A stretch of 32,017 nucleotides of DNA from Anaerolineales bacterium (GCA_021462845.1 JAJTXU010000027.1:1-32017), one strand, 5' to 3'. Counted from the first letter of the stretch, positions 23,827 to 31,875 are shown. The notes: generated by a model from the sequence alone, not told the origin. A program made the numbers and translations.

Positions 23827-24576
23827 ATGCCTTCCTTATCCGAACCTATCCTCACTCCCGCAACTCTCCTCGCCTATCGCCGCGCCAACGGGCAACTCCC
23901 TGATTTTTCGCCGCCGCACACGATCATCTTTGCCCCACAAAAAAGCCTTGCAAAGTATGTTCTGCGAAACTATTCGGTCAAGCAGATCAAAGGCTTTCTC
24001 GGCGAGTTCTATCTCCTCAAACGCGCGAACGGACGTATTGCCCTCTCCACGAACTTCGGCATCGGCTCCCCGGTCATCGGCGGGTTGACGGATGAGTTTG
24101 CCGCGCTCGGCGTTCAGCAATTCATATTGATCGGCATGGCTGGCGGGCTTCAACCAGAGTTGTCGACGGGCAGTCTGGTTCTCTCAACCGCAGCGATTCG
24201 AGGAGAAGGCGTCTCGCAACATTATCTTTCTCCAAACCGAACGGTTGACCCTTCGTCAACGTTGGTTCAAAACATGAGTCAAATTCTTGCGAAACAAAAT
24301 CAAGCGCATCAACTTGGCGTCACGTGGACGACCGACGCTCCCTTTCGTGAACTGCGCCAGGATGTGCTCGAACTTCAACAACAAGGAATCCTTGCAGTGG
24401 ATATGGAAGCCGCGGCGATGCTGGCGGTGGCTAGGGCGAATGAACGCGCAGGCTTGGCGATGTTCGCTATTGCCGACCAACTGTATGGGGGCGAGTGGCG
24501 CATGGCATCCGATCTGCGTCCCGCGCAAACAGGGTTGTCCATCCTGTTCGATGCGGCGGTCGACATGTTGACATGA
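23827..24576 (+). CDS. Nucleoside phosphorylase (uridine phosphorylase-like)
   Basis: The 249-residue protein belongs to the PNP/UDP phosphorylase family, which cleaves nucleosides with phosphate to base and ribose-1-phosphate. Visible motifs are FGIGSPVIGG (77-86, phosphate/ribose site), LIGMAGGLQPEL (101-112), TTDAPFRE (168-175), VDMEAAAMLAVA (191-202, ribose-binding Glu) and AIADQLYGGEW (214-224). These fit the uridine phosphorylase side of the family better than MTA/SAH nucleosidases, but substrate choice is not certain. It would act in nucleoside salvage in the cytoplasm. Confidence 0.85.
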   Translation: MPSLSEPILTPATLLAYRRANGQLPDFSPPHTIIFAPQKSLAKYVLRNYSVKQIKGFLGEFYLLKRANGRIALSTNFGIGSPVIGGLTDEFAALGVQQFILIGMAGGLQPELSTGSLVLSTAAIRGEGVSQHYLSPNRTVDPSSTLVQNMSQILAKQNQAHQLGVTWTTDAPFRELRQDVLELQQQGILAVDMEAAAMLAVARANERAGLAMFAIADQLYGGEWRMASDLRPAQTGLSILFDAAVDMLT

Positions 24577-24615
24577 GAAAAAGGTAAATCTTTTCAGGCT
24601 GGGGGCGTCTGGGCA

Positions 24616-24621
24616 TATAAT
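24616..24621 (+). promoter_or_regulatory. -10 box of the serine protease gene
   Basis: TATAAT lies 10 bases before ATG 24632. TTTTCA/TTCAGG around 24591-24598 could be a weak -35. The leader would be about 4 bases. Confidence 0.5.
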
Positions 24622-24631
24622 CCACAAAACC

Positions 24632-25447
24632 ATGACCGAAGCAAATACTTCACGGTTGGCGAGGTTGCGAAGTCGGGTGCGGGCGGCGTTGCCGTTCGCT
24701 TCGGGGGTGTTCGCCGCGTTTTTGGCTATCAGCCTGTTTTATTTTCTTTTCCCATCCAATCAAATCACACAGACCGAGGTAAACCAATCGATTGCCGACG
24801 CGCTTGCCTCTGCCACTCCGCGCGCCGCATTTTCAGCGGATGTGTATCAGATCATCCTGCCTTCGTTGGTGGCGATCGAGTCGCAGGGCCCGAACGCCAA
24901 CGCCAGCGAGGACGATTCGCTGGGGAGCGGGGTGATCTTCAACGACAGCGGACAGATTCTCACCAGCCTGCATGTGGTCGAGGGCGCCGCCGAGATTCAC
25001 ATTCTGTTTATGGATGGCAGTGAGTCGCTGGCTGTGGTGGCGGATCAATACCCTGAAATGGATATCGCCGTTTTACAGCCGCAGGTATTGCCGCGAGTGT
25101 GGGCGCCTGCCGTGTTGGGGAATCCCGGCGCAATGCGTATCGGCGACGAGGCGTATGCGGTGGGTCATCCGCTGGGTTTGTTCGCTTCGATGAGCGCCGG
25201 CGTGATCTCGGGGTTTGATCGCACGTTTCACATCCCCGGTAGTGAGAGGGAGATCGAAGGGTTGATCCAATTCGATGCGGCGGCAAACCCGGGTAATTCG
25301 GGAGGTCCGCTGTTGAATCGTAATGGGCATGTGATCGGCATCGTCACGGGGATCGTCAGCCCGGCGGAGAACGGTTATTTTATTGGGATCGGGTTTGCGG
25401 TGCCGATTGGAGCGGCGGCAGGTGGGGGAGGGTCTCCGCCGTATTAG
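24632..25447 (+). CDS. Membrane-anchored S1C (HtrA/DegP-type) serine protease without PDZ domain
   Basis: The 271-residue protein has a basic N-terminus, one membrane segment (about 22-40) and an extracytoplasmic trypsin-like domain. The catalytic triad is readable: H114 (LTSLHVVEGA), D144 (PEMDIAVLQ) and S223 (NPGNSGGPLLN). The chain ends soon after the GFAVPIG strand, in a Gly/Pro tail (GGGGSPPY). There is no PDZ domain, unlike most DegP-type quality-control proteases, but like many short Anaerolineae forms (inference). It probably cleaves envelope proteins. It is transcribed alone from a near-leaderless promoter. Repeats separate it from the MoxR cluster. Confidence 0.9.
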   Translation: MTEANTSRLARLRSRVRAALPFASGVFAAFLAISLFYFLFPSNQITQTEVNQSIADALASATPRAAFSADVYQIILPSLVAIESQGPNANASEDDSLGSGVIFNDSGQILTSLHVVEGAAEIHILFMDGSESLAVVADQYPEMDIAVLQPQVLPRVWAPAVLGNPGAMRIGDEAYAVGHPLGLFASMSAGVISGFDRTFHIPGSEREIEGLIQFDAAANPGNSGGPLLNRNGHVIGIVTGIVSPAENGYFIGIGFAVPIGAAAGGGGSPPY

Positions 25448-25538
25448 GTGAGTGGTAATTGGTAAATAGTAATTGGAGACTGGAGACTAGAGATTGGGGA
25501 TTGGATGGTGAGAATTGGGAGAATTAGAGAATTGAATG
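25448..25538. repeat. Purine-rich word repeat after the protease gene
   Basis: Runs of GTAATTGG, TGGAGACTGGAGAC, GAGAATTGGGAGAATTAGAGAATTG. This is the reverse-strand version of the vocabulary at 18345-18424 and 20700-20800. Confidence 0.6.
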
Positions 25539-25545
25539 ATAACGA

Positions 25546-25591
25546 TGGTCGAGTAGTCCCGCGATGTTCGTCGCGGGACGTATCGAGACCA
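25546..25591. repeat. REP-like palindrome copy 3
   Basis: TGGTCGAGTAGT...ACGTATCGAGACCA with a perfect inner stem CCCGCGA-TGTTCG-TCGCGGG. The outer words match the copies at 13755-13799 and 13831-13880; the tip differs. Confidence 0.8.
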
Positions 25592-25630
25592 CACATCTAG
25601 CAATTGAAAAATAAAGTTTGGAGGTTGATG

Positions 25631-26632
25631 ATGGCTAACAAAGACTCTGAAAACCGAACGCCGATGGAGAAAGTTTTGTATGAGGTGAAGAAGGTCATCG
25701 TTGGGCAGGATCATTTGCTCGAGCGGATGATCGTGGCACTGCTGGCGCGCGGGCACATTCTTGTTGAAGGCGTGCCCGGATTGGCGAAGACGATGGCGAT
25801 CAAGACTCTCGCCGAGGCGATCGGCGGCGAGTTCAAGCGCATCCAATTCACGCCCGATCTTGTCCCTGCCGATCTGGTCGGCACGCGCATCTACAATCAG
25901 AAGACCGGTAAGTTTGAAACGTCGCTGGGACCTGTGTTCACGAATCTTTTGCTGGCGGATGAGATCAACCGCGCGCCCGCCAAAGTGCAAAGCGCGTTGC
26001 TCGAGGTGATGCAAGAGCGGCAAGTGACCATCGGACGCGAGACACACACGGTGCCGAATCCGTTTTTGGTATTGGCGACTCAAAATCCGATTGAGACGGA
26101 AGGGACGTATGCCCTCCCCGAAGCGCAAGTGGACCGCTTCATGCTCAAGGTGTTGGTTGGTTACCCCTCTTCAACCGAAGAGTTCGTCATCGTCGAGCGG
26201 ATGACCGCCGCATTGCAAGCGACGCAAGAAGTGTTGACCACCGACGATCTGGTCGCATTGCAAAAGCAAGTGGACAAGGTGTACGTTGACCCCGCGTTGA
26301 TGGAATACGCCGTCCGCATGGTGACCGCCACGCGCCAACCGGCAGACGTGGGCTTGAAGGAATTGGAACGGTTCATCATGTACGGGGCGAGTCCGCGCGC
26401 TTCGATCAATCTCATCCTCACCGCTCGCGCGCTCGCCTTCGTGCGCGGACGCAACTATGCCCTCCCGCAAGATGTGTTGGACATGGCTCTGGATGTGATG
26501 CGTCATCGCATTGTGTTGTCGTACGAAGCGCTCTCCGAAAATGTGACGGGCGATATTTTGTTGAATAAGATCCTCGACCGCATTCCGATTCCTGTGGTGC
26601 CTTTGCATGAACATGTCAACGTCAACGCCTGA
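25631..26632 (+). CDS. MoxR-family AAA+ ATPase
   Basis: The 333-residue protein is an AAA+ ATPase of the MoxR group, chaperone-like ATPases usually encoded with DUF58 and VWA proteins. Walker A is GVPGLAKT (47-54) and Walker B LLLADEIN (106-113). The VPADLVGTRIY and ATQNPIETEGTYALPEAQVDRF blocks are typical. GGAGG at 25620-25624 with 6-base spacing favours ATG 25631 over ATG 25628 or the further upstream TTG 25604. It overlaps the DUF58 gene by 26 bases. The cluster is thought to assemble or activate a complex at the membrane; the client is not known here. Confidence 0.94.
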   Translation: MANKDSENRTPMEKVLYEVKKVIVGQDHLLERMIVALLARGHILVEGVPGLAKTMAIKTLAEAIGGEFKRIQFTPDLVPADLVGTRIYNQKTGKFETSLGPVFTNLLLADEINRAPAKVQSALLEVMQERQVTIGRETHTVPNPFLVLATQNPIETEGTYALPEAQVDRFMLKVLVGYPSSTEEFVIVERMTAALQATQEVLTTDDLVALQKQVDKVYVDPALMEYAVRMVTATRQPADVGLKELERFIMYGASPRASINLILTARALAFVRGRNYALPQDVLDMALDVMRHRIVLSYEALSENVTGDILLNKILDRIPIPVVPLHEHVNVNA

Positions 26633-27509
26633 GCAGGTGTTGCTCCGCCTCGATTGGAACGTCATCCGCCGCCTCGACGGGTTGTTGCAGGGCGACTATC
26701 GCACGCTGTTCTACGGCTTCGGCGTGGACTTTGCCGATCTGCGCGAGTATCAGCCCGGCGACGATATCCGCTACATTGATTGGAACGTCACCGCGCGGAT
26801 GGATACGCCGTACATTCGGCAGTACAACGAAGACCGCGAGATCACCGCATGGTTCCTGCTCGATCTGAGCCCCTCGGTGGATTTTGGCACAACGCAAACG
26901 TTGCGCGAGAAGCGGACGATGCTCACTGATTTTGTGACCGTCCTTGCGAGACTGCTCACCCGTCACGGGAATCGTGTGGGGGCGATGATGTTCGGGAGCG
27001 GAATCCAGCACACGGTCCCGGCGCGAGGCGGGAAGGTGCAGGTTCTGCGTCTCATCAACGATATGATGAAACAACCACGCCTCGCGTGGTCGCCGTTCAC
27101 GAATCTCAAATCCTTTTTCGACGGCGCGTTGAATTCCATCAAGCGGCGTTCGCTGGTGTTCGTCATCTCCGATTTCATTAGCGAGCCGGGCTGGGAGCGT
27201 TCGCTGAGTCTGCTAGGTCAACGGCATGAAGTGATCGCGGTGCGGTTGTACGATCCGCGCGAGGAGGAATTGCCCGACGTGGGCATGGTCGTGATGGAAG
27301 ACGCCGAAACGGGCGCGCAGATGTTCGTGGATACGCACGATGCAAAATTTCGCAAACGGTTTTTCGCCGCCGCGCAACAACGCGAAAAGAATTTGAACAC
27401 CGCGTTTCAACGCGCAGGCGCGGATGTGTTGTCGCTTTCGACAGAAGATGATCTTGTCCGTTCGATCGTGCGGTTCGCAAAACAAAGGCAACAGGTTAGA
27501 AAGAACTAG
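26607..27509 (+). CDS. DUF58 domain protein
   Basis: The 300-residue soluble protein has the DUF58 core with FADLREYQPGDDIRYIDWN at 42-60 and a von Willebrand-like fold after it (FLLDLSPSVDFG, 83-94). DUF58 proteins are regular partners of MoxR ATPases; their biochemical role is unclear. The ATG at 26607 lies inside the MoxR gene, implying coupling (a second ATG at 26613 is possible). The TAG stop (27507-27509) opens a repeat hairpin that separates it from the VWA genes. Confidence 0.92.
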   Translation: MNMSTSTPEQVLLRLDWNVIRRLDGLLQGDYRTLFYGFGVDFADLREYQPGDDIRYIDWNVTARMDTPYIRQYNEDREITAWFLLDLSPSVDFGTTQTLREKRTMLTDFVTVLARLLTRHGNRVGAMMFGSGIQHTVPARGGKVQVLRLINDMMKQPRLAWSPFTNLKSFFDGALNSIKRRSLVFVISDFISEPGWERSLSLLGQRHEVIAVRLYDPREEELPDVGMVVMEDAETGAQMFVDTHDAKFRKRFFAAAQQREKNLNTAFQRAGADVLSLSTEDDLVRSIVRFAKQRQQVRKN

Positions 27510-27590
27510 ATAAAGAAAAAACTAGATAAATAGAGAGTAGATGACTAGTCTCTACTTATCTACTTTCTACTCTCTATTCTCTACTCTCTG
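27507..27590. repeat. Inverted repeat from the DUF58 stop to the first VWA gene
   Basis: AGATAAATAGAGA (27524-27536) pairs with TCTCTACTTATCT (27549-27561) at 12 of 13 positions. The rest is CTACTCTCTATTCTC words. Purine arm left and pyrimidine arm right, as in 8952-9010. Confidence 0.6.
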
Positions 27591-27595
27591 AATTT

Positions 27596-28621
27596 ATGTC
27601 CTTCATCTGGTCATCCCTCCTCTACCTTTTACTGCTCGTTCCGTTGTTGGTTTGGGTGTATCAACGAATCCAAAAACGGAAGCGCGAAGCCGCCGCGCGC
27701 CTCGGGAGTTTCGGTGTGTTGCATGATGCGACTGGCGGCGCATCCGCGCGACGCCAACTGCCTGTCATTCTCTTTCTCATCGGCATCACGATATTGATCC
27801 TTTCTCTTGCGCGTCCGCAGGCGCAGATCAGCCTGCCTCGCATTGAAGGCACGGTCATTCTCACGTTCGATGTGTCGGGCAGTATGGCGGCGGACGACTT
27901 GAAGCCGACTCGCATGGAAGCCGCAAAAGCCGCCGCGTTCGAATTTGTAAAAAGCCAGCCCACCAGTGTCAGAATCGGCGTTGTCGCGTTCAGCGATGGC
28001 GGCATCACTGTGCAAAACCCAACCGGTGAGCGCGCTGAAATTGTTGATACCATCGAGCGGCTTGTGCCGCGCCGGGGCACGTCTGTTGGAAATGGGATCC
28101 TCGTTGCGCTCAACACCATCGCGGTGGATGCCGGCGATCCGCCGTTTTTGAGCGCGAGCAACATTCCTGAAATAGCCCAGCCGCAATCGGATACCGCGCC
28201 TCAGGTTGAGACGCTTCCCGAAGGGTGGTATCCGTATTCGGCAATTGTCCTGTTCACCGATGGCGAGAATAATCAGGACCCCGACCCGGTTGCCGCGGCG
28301 GATGTTGCCGCGAATTTCGGAGTCCGCATTTATACGGTTGGCATTGGCACAGCGACAGGAGCAACCATCACCGTGGATGGAATCACCGCTCATTCACAAC
28401 TCAACGAGGATATCCTGCAAGAAATTTCGACGACAACCGGCGGGGCTTATTACAACGCGGGCAACGAGCAAGACCTGCAACGGATCTACGGCGATCTTCA
28501 ACCCAAACTTGCCATCAAAAAAGAAGAAATGGAAATCACCTCGATTCTTGCGGGACTGGGGATTCTGTTCTTTCTCATCGGCGGCGCGCTCTCGCTCCTC
28601 TGGTTTGGACGTGTGGCATGA
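27596..28621 (+). CDS. VWA-domain membrane protein (BatA-like)
   Basis: The 341-residue protein has two N-terminal membrane segments (about 5-22 and 55-72), a von Willebrand A domain and a C-terminal membrane helix (about 315-337). The metal-ion-dependent adhesion site is intact: D92-x-S94-x-S96 (FDVSGSM), T162 (RRGTSVGNG) and D222 (LFTDGEN). This layout is that of BatA/BatB proteins encoded next to MoxR/DUF58. The VWA domain would face outward and bind partners through a divalent metal. Its stop overlaps the next gene's start (ATGA, 28618-28621). Confidence 0.9.
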   Translation: MSFIWSSLLYLLLLVPLLVWVYQRIQKRKREAAARLGSFGVLHDATGGASARRQLPVILFLIGITILILSLARPQAQISLPRIEGTVILTFDVSGSMAADDLKPTRMEAAKAAAFEFVKSQPTSVRIGVVAFSDGGITVQNPTGERAEIVDTIERLVPRRGTSVGNGILVALNTIAVDAGDPPFLSASNIPEIAQPQSDTAPQVETLPEGWYPYSAIVLFTDGENNQDPDPVAAADVAANFGVRIYTVGIGTATGATITVDGITAHSQLNEDILQEISTTTGGAYYNAGNEQDLQRIYGDLQPKLAIKKEEMEITSILAGLGILFFLIGGALSLLWFGRVA

Positions 28622-29673
28622 ACATGTTGTGGGCGTCCTCGCTGTACTTGTTGATCCTCATCCCGCTTGCGGTCGTCGCCTATATTTGGATTCTGCGCCG
28701 GCGCAGGCGATTCGTTGTCCGCTATTCGAGTCTGTCGCTGGTGCGGGAAGCGGCGGCTCATCAATCACAGTGGCGGCGGCACGCGCCGTTCATCCTCTTC
28801 CTGCTCGCGCTGACGAGTCTCATCCTCGCGTTGACCAGACCCACTGCCGAGATTGTCGTCCCATCCAACCGCGCCACGATCATCCTCGCGCTCGATATTT
28901 CCCGTAGTATGTGTTCGACGGACATTTCTCCGAATCGCCTGATCGCCGCGCAAGAAGCCGCGACTGAATTTGTTCAGAGTCGAAACGAAGACGCCCAGAT
29001 CGGCATTGTCGCATTCGCTGGTTTTGCCGAACTCGTCCAACCGCCTACAAAAGACAGGGAGTTGCTCGTCAACGCGATCGCGAATCTATTTCCCGCGCGC
29101 CGCACGGCGATCGGCAGCGCCATCCTCCGTTCCATCGATGCCATCGCTGAAATTGACAGCCGCATCCCGCCGACGCAGTTGAATTCTGATCTCCAACCCC
29201 TACCCGACGGGGAATTCGCGCCGCACATCATCGTCTTACTCACCGATGGGTCGAACAACGCGGGTCCCACTCCGTTTAACGCCGCAAACGAGGCGGTTGC
29301 GCGCGGCATTCGCGTGTACACGATTGGTTTCGGAACGGTCAATAACACATCCCCAATGAACTGCGGCGACTCATTTTCAGAGAGCGATCAATTCGGCGGG
29401 CCTGGGTTTGGGCTGGGTTTTGGCGGCGGCGGGGGCGGAGGCTTCCGCAGAGAATTGGATGAGGTGACATTAAAGCAGGTCGCCGATATGACCGGCGGTA
29501 CATATTACGCGGCAACCAGCGCGGACGAATTGCAAAACGTATTCCGCAACCTTCCAACGTATCTTGTCGTCACCCGCGAAACAACCGAAATCAGCGCCTT
29601 CTTCAACGCGCTCGGCTTGCTATTGATCCTTGTTGCGATATTCCTTTCGTTGAGGTGGAATCCGGTCTTGTAA
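28618..29673 (+). CDS. Second VWA-domain membrane protein (BatA/BatB-like)
   Basis: The 351-residue paralogue of the preceding gene has the same architecture: membrane segments at about 6-26 and 56-73, a VWA domain, and a final helix at about 325-346. MIDAS residues are D93, S95, S97 (LDISRSM), T163 and D210 (LLTDGSN). It differs by an insertion with a lone Cys (C249) and a glycine run (about 260-275) where the first paralogue has a short loop. Tandem duplication and divergence is the likely origin. It is translationally coupled to the first VWA gene. Confidence 0.88.
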   Translation: MNMLWASSLYLLILIPLAVVAYIWILRRRRRFVVRYSSLSLVREAAAHQSQWRRHAPFILFLLALTSLILALTRPTAEIVVPSNRATIILALDISRSMCSTDISPNRLIAAQEAATEFVQSRNEDAQIGIVAFAGFAELVQPPTKDRELLVNAIANLFPARRTAIGSAILRSIDAIAEIDSRIPPTQLNSDLQPLPDGEFAPHIIVLLTDGSNNAGPTPFNAANEAVARGIRVYTIGFGTVNNTSPMNCGDSFSESDQFGGPGFGLGFGGGGGGGFRRELDEVTLKQVADMTGGTYYAATSADELQNVFRNLPTYLVVTRETTEISAFFNALGLLLILVAIFLSLRWNPVL

Positions 29674-29692
29674 CGACGGGAAAATTCTCGGC

Positions 29693-29698
29693 TATACT
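29693..29698 (+). promoter_or_regulatory. -10 box of azlC (leaderless)
   Basis: TATACT lies 8 bases before ATG 29707, and TTGTAA at 29668-29673 could be a weak -35 with a 19-base spacer. The mRNA would start at or next to the ATG. Confidence 0.45.
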
Positions 29699-29706
29699 GT
29701 ACGGCT

Positions 29707-30447
29707 ATGAATGAACAACAAAAATATTTTTGGGAGGGCGCTCGCGCGGAAATTCCATTATTGATTGGCGTCTTCCCCTTCGGCATGATCTACGGCGCGC
29801 TTGCGCTCGATGCTGGGCTACCCATCGCCGCCGCGCAGATGATGTCGTCGATGGTATTTGCGGGTTCGGCGCAATTTATCACGGCGCAGCTGGTAAAGGA
29901 TTCAACGCCAGGGTTTGTGATCGTGTTGACGATTGCGGTAGTGAATCTGCGACACATGTTGTACTCCGCTTCGCTCGCCCCCTATCTTGCTTCCGTTTCG
30001 ACGCGCTGGAAAATGTTGTTGAGTTATCTGCTTACCGATGAGGCGTATGCTCCAAGCATTATTCAGTATGAAAATGAAGGCGTCAAACCATTCAGTCATT
30101 GGTTCTTGTTCGGCGCGGGAGCCGCGCTGTGGATCATCTGGCAGGTCAGCACCGCGTTGGGAATCTTCCTCGGCGCGGCAATCCCCGATTCGTGGTCGCT
30201 GGATTTTGCGCTTCCGTTGACGTTCATCGCCATGGTCGTGCCGGTGTTGAAGAATCGTCCGTCGGTTGCCGCGGCGTTATCGGCGGGTTGTGTCGCGCTG
30301 GCGGCGGGTTCGCTTCCGTATAAATTGGGTTTGATCGTTGCCGCATTGGTTGGCATCGCCATTGGGATATTTTTGGAAAAGCGGATGAACGCGACCCCCG
30401 ACGAGAAACCATCTATTCATGCTTTGCGCGAATCTTTGGATGAGTAG
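29707..30447 (+). CDS. azlC: AzlC-family branched-chain amino acid exporter, large subunit
   Basis: The 246-residue membrane protein has about seven hydrophobic segments. The AzlC pattern is clear: an N-terminal PLLIGVFPFGMIYGALA (17-33), then MMSSMVFAGSAQFITAQL (45-62) and VVNLRHMLYSASLAPYL (78-94). AzlC with AzlD (YgaZ/YgaH in E. coli) exports valine, other branched-chain amino acids and analogues. The small partner follows directly. No regulator such as Lrp/AzlB is encoded nearby. Confidence 0.92.
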   Translation: MNEQQKYFWEGARAEIPLLIGVFPFGMIYGALALDAGLPIAAAQMMSSMVFAGSAQFITAQLVKDSTPGFVIVLTIAVVNLRHMLYSASLAPYLASVSTRWKMLLSYLLTDEAYAPSIIQYENEGVKPFSHWFLFGAGAALWIIWQVSTALGIFLGAAIPDSWSLDFALPLTFIAMVVPVLKNRPSVAAALSAGCVALAAGSLPYKLGLIVAALVGIAIGIFLEKRMNATPDEKPSIHALRESLDE

Positions 30448-30484
30448 TCATGCGGCGATTCCGTTTAAATCTCCGGGAGAAATA

Positions 30485-30802
30485 ATGAATATCTGGCTTG
30501 TGATGCTGGTGGGCGGGTTAATCACGTTCGGAATGCGGTTTTCGCTTATCTACGCGTTCGGCAAGCTCCACATTCCCGAAACGATGCGCAAGGCGCTTCA
30601 CTACGTTCCCCCGGCGGTGCTATCTGCCATTGTGTTTCCGGAGTTGTTCATCCGCTCCGGCCGTGTTGATGTTTCGCTGGATAACCATCGTCTGCTGGCT
30701 GGGCTATTCGCCGTGATCGTTGCATGGGCGAGCCGGAACACGTTGGTTACCATCCTGGCAGGGATGCTCGCGTTGTTTATCGTACAGACCGTTTTGAAGT
30801 AG
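30485..30802 (+). CDS. azlD: AzlD-family branched-chain amino acid exporter, small subunit
   Basis: The 105-residue protein has three to four membrane segments and the AzlD hallmark FGMRFSLIYAFGKLHIPETM (17-36), followed by LHYVPPAVLSAIVFPEL (40-56). ATG 30485 is chosen because GGGAGA lies just upstream and it gives the normal length; the frame is open 22 codons further up to 30419 but overlaps azlC and looks non-coding. The stop is only 2 bases from the stop of the convergent GGDEF gene. Confidence 0.9.
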   Translation: MNIWLVMLVGGLITFGMRFSLIYAFGKLHIPETMRKALHYVPPAVLSAIVFPELFIRSGRVDVSLDNHRLLAGLFAVIVAWASRNTLVTILAGMLALFIVQTVLK

Positions 30803-30804
30803 GT

Positions 30805-31716
30805 CTACACGTAGACAGTATAGATCTGGTTGTCTCCGGCGTGTTTGGCAAGGGCAAGCGCTTCGCGCGTATTATTCATCAACGCTTCGATCTCCGTGGA
30901 GGCGGTGATGCGCCCCGAAGAAACGATTCCCACACTCAAGTTGACCTTTAACTCGGTATCGTCCATCAAGGTTATTTTGGTGTTGGCAATGCCTTTGAGG
31001 ATGCGCTCTGACACTTTTTCTGCCTCGGCGCCGACCACACCCGGCAGGATGAGGATGAAGGTGTCGCCTTCATATCGTCCAAGCCCATCGTAGGGTCGGC
31101 TCTTATCGCGAATCCCTTGTGAGATCAGAGATAACACATCATTGCCTATGCTTTTGCCGTGCTGGTCGACGATGGCTTTGAAATTTTCAGCCTGGAAGGC
31201 GATCAGGCTGAGCGAAGCCTGATTGCGGCGCGCCCGTTCCAATTCGCCGCGCGCCAGGTTAATGAACGCCATCTGATTCAAAGCGCCGGTCAGGTTGTCG
31301 AGCATGGCGGTATGATCGAGCGTATCTTTCGCCTGTACGAGACGATCACCCAAACTGAGGATGCGCTCGCCGATATTCACGCGCGATTTTAACTCCACCG
31401 GCACGATCGGCTTGCGCAGGTAATCGTCCGCGCCCGTACGTGGGGTGGTGACATCCGATTCTTGCACTTTTTGCGTGATGAGCAGGATGTAAATGTAATA
31501 CGGAGGGCGCGCATCGCGCACGCGGCGGATAAAGCCCCGTTCGTCGATGTCGGTGCCGATGCGGTCGGCGATAATAAAGCGGATTTCCTCGCTGTGCAGA
31601 AGTTTCCAAGCGGTGTCGCTATTTTCCGCAATAACAACCTCATGACCATTCACCTGTAACACCTGTTGAATGACCGTTCGTTCCATAAGATCGTTGTTGA
31701 TGACGAGAATCTTCAT
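30805..31716 (-). CDS. Response-regulator receiver protein with degenerate GGDEF domain
   Basis: The 303-residue protein has a receiver domain (about 1-118: D9, phospho-acceptor D51, T81, K102) and a GGDEF-type domain (about 138-300). The active-site motif reads EGDTF (216-220) instead of GGDEF, and the usual DxD before FK is Q175-x-E177, so metal and substrate binding are probably lost. It is more likely a c-di-GMP- or GTP-responsive or protein-binding domain than a working cyclase. In the receiver the usual acidic pair is reduced (INND). CAGGAG before ATG 31716 fixes the start, rather than the upstream ATG at 31755, which lies in repeats. No histidine kinase gene is nearby. Confidence 0.86.
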   Translation of the reverse strand: MKILVINNDLMERTVIQQVLQVNGHEVVIAENSDTAWKLLHSEEIRFIIADRIGTDIDERGFIRRVRDARPPYYIYILLITQKVQESDVTTPRTGADDYLRKPIVPVELKSRVNIGERILSLGDRLVQAKDTLDHTAMLDNLTGALNQMAFINLARGELERARRNQASLSLIAFQAENFKAIVDQHGKSIGNDVLSLISQGIRDKSRPYDGLGRYEGDTFILILPGVVGAEAEKVSERILKGIANTKITLMDDTELKVNLSVGIVSSGRITASTEIEALMNNTREALALAKHAGDNQIYTVYV

Positions 31717-31734
31717 TCGGCTCCTGATTTTAAT

Positions 31735-31875
31735 GCTCACAGTCATGCAGTGCATGGCTCACAGTCATGCAGTGCATGGCACTGCATGCTCACAGTCACG
31801 CTTCGCGTGGGAATTATATCCCACTCCATACGAAGCATGCTAACAAGCTCTGCTTGGCACTGCACTGCATGGCAC
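31735..31875. repeat. Cluster of short direct and inverted repeats (GCTCACAGTCATGC)
   Basis: GCTCACAGTCATGCAGTGCATG occurs at 31735-31756 and 31757-31778, and GCTCACAGTCACGC begins a third, diverged copy at 31788. Each copy has a small hairpin tip (CATGCA/TGCATG, or CACGC/GCGTG in copy 3). GCATGC, CACTGC and TGGCAC words continue to about 31875. It lies between the GGDEF gene and the tRNA promoter. Confidence 0.7.

Noticed and set aside
25546-25591. Hairpin before moxR as a terminator
   Set aside because: No T-run follows on either strand and its outer arms match the dispersed repeat family.
31717-31875. Hairpin cluster upstream of the tRNA as a possible riboswitch
   Set aside because: Tandem identical copies and palindromic tips fit a mobile repeat, and neither neighbouring gene has it in a leader position with a terminator.
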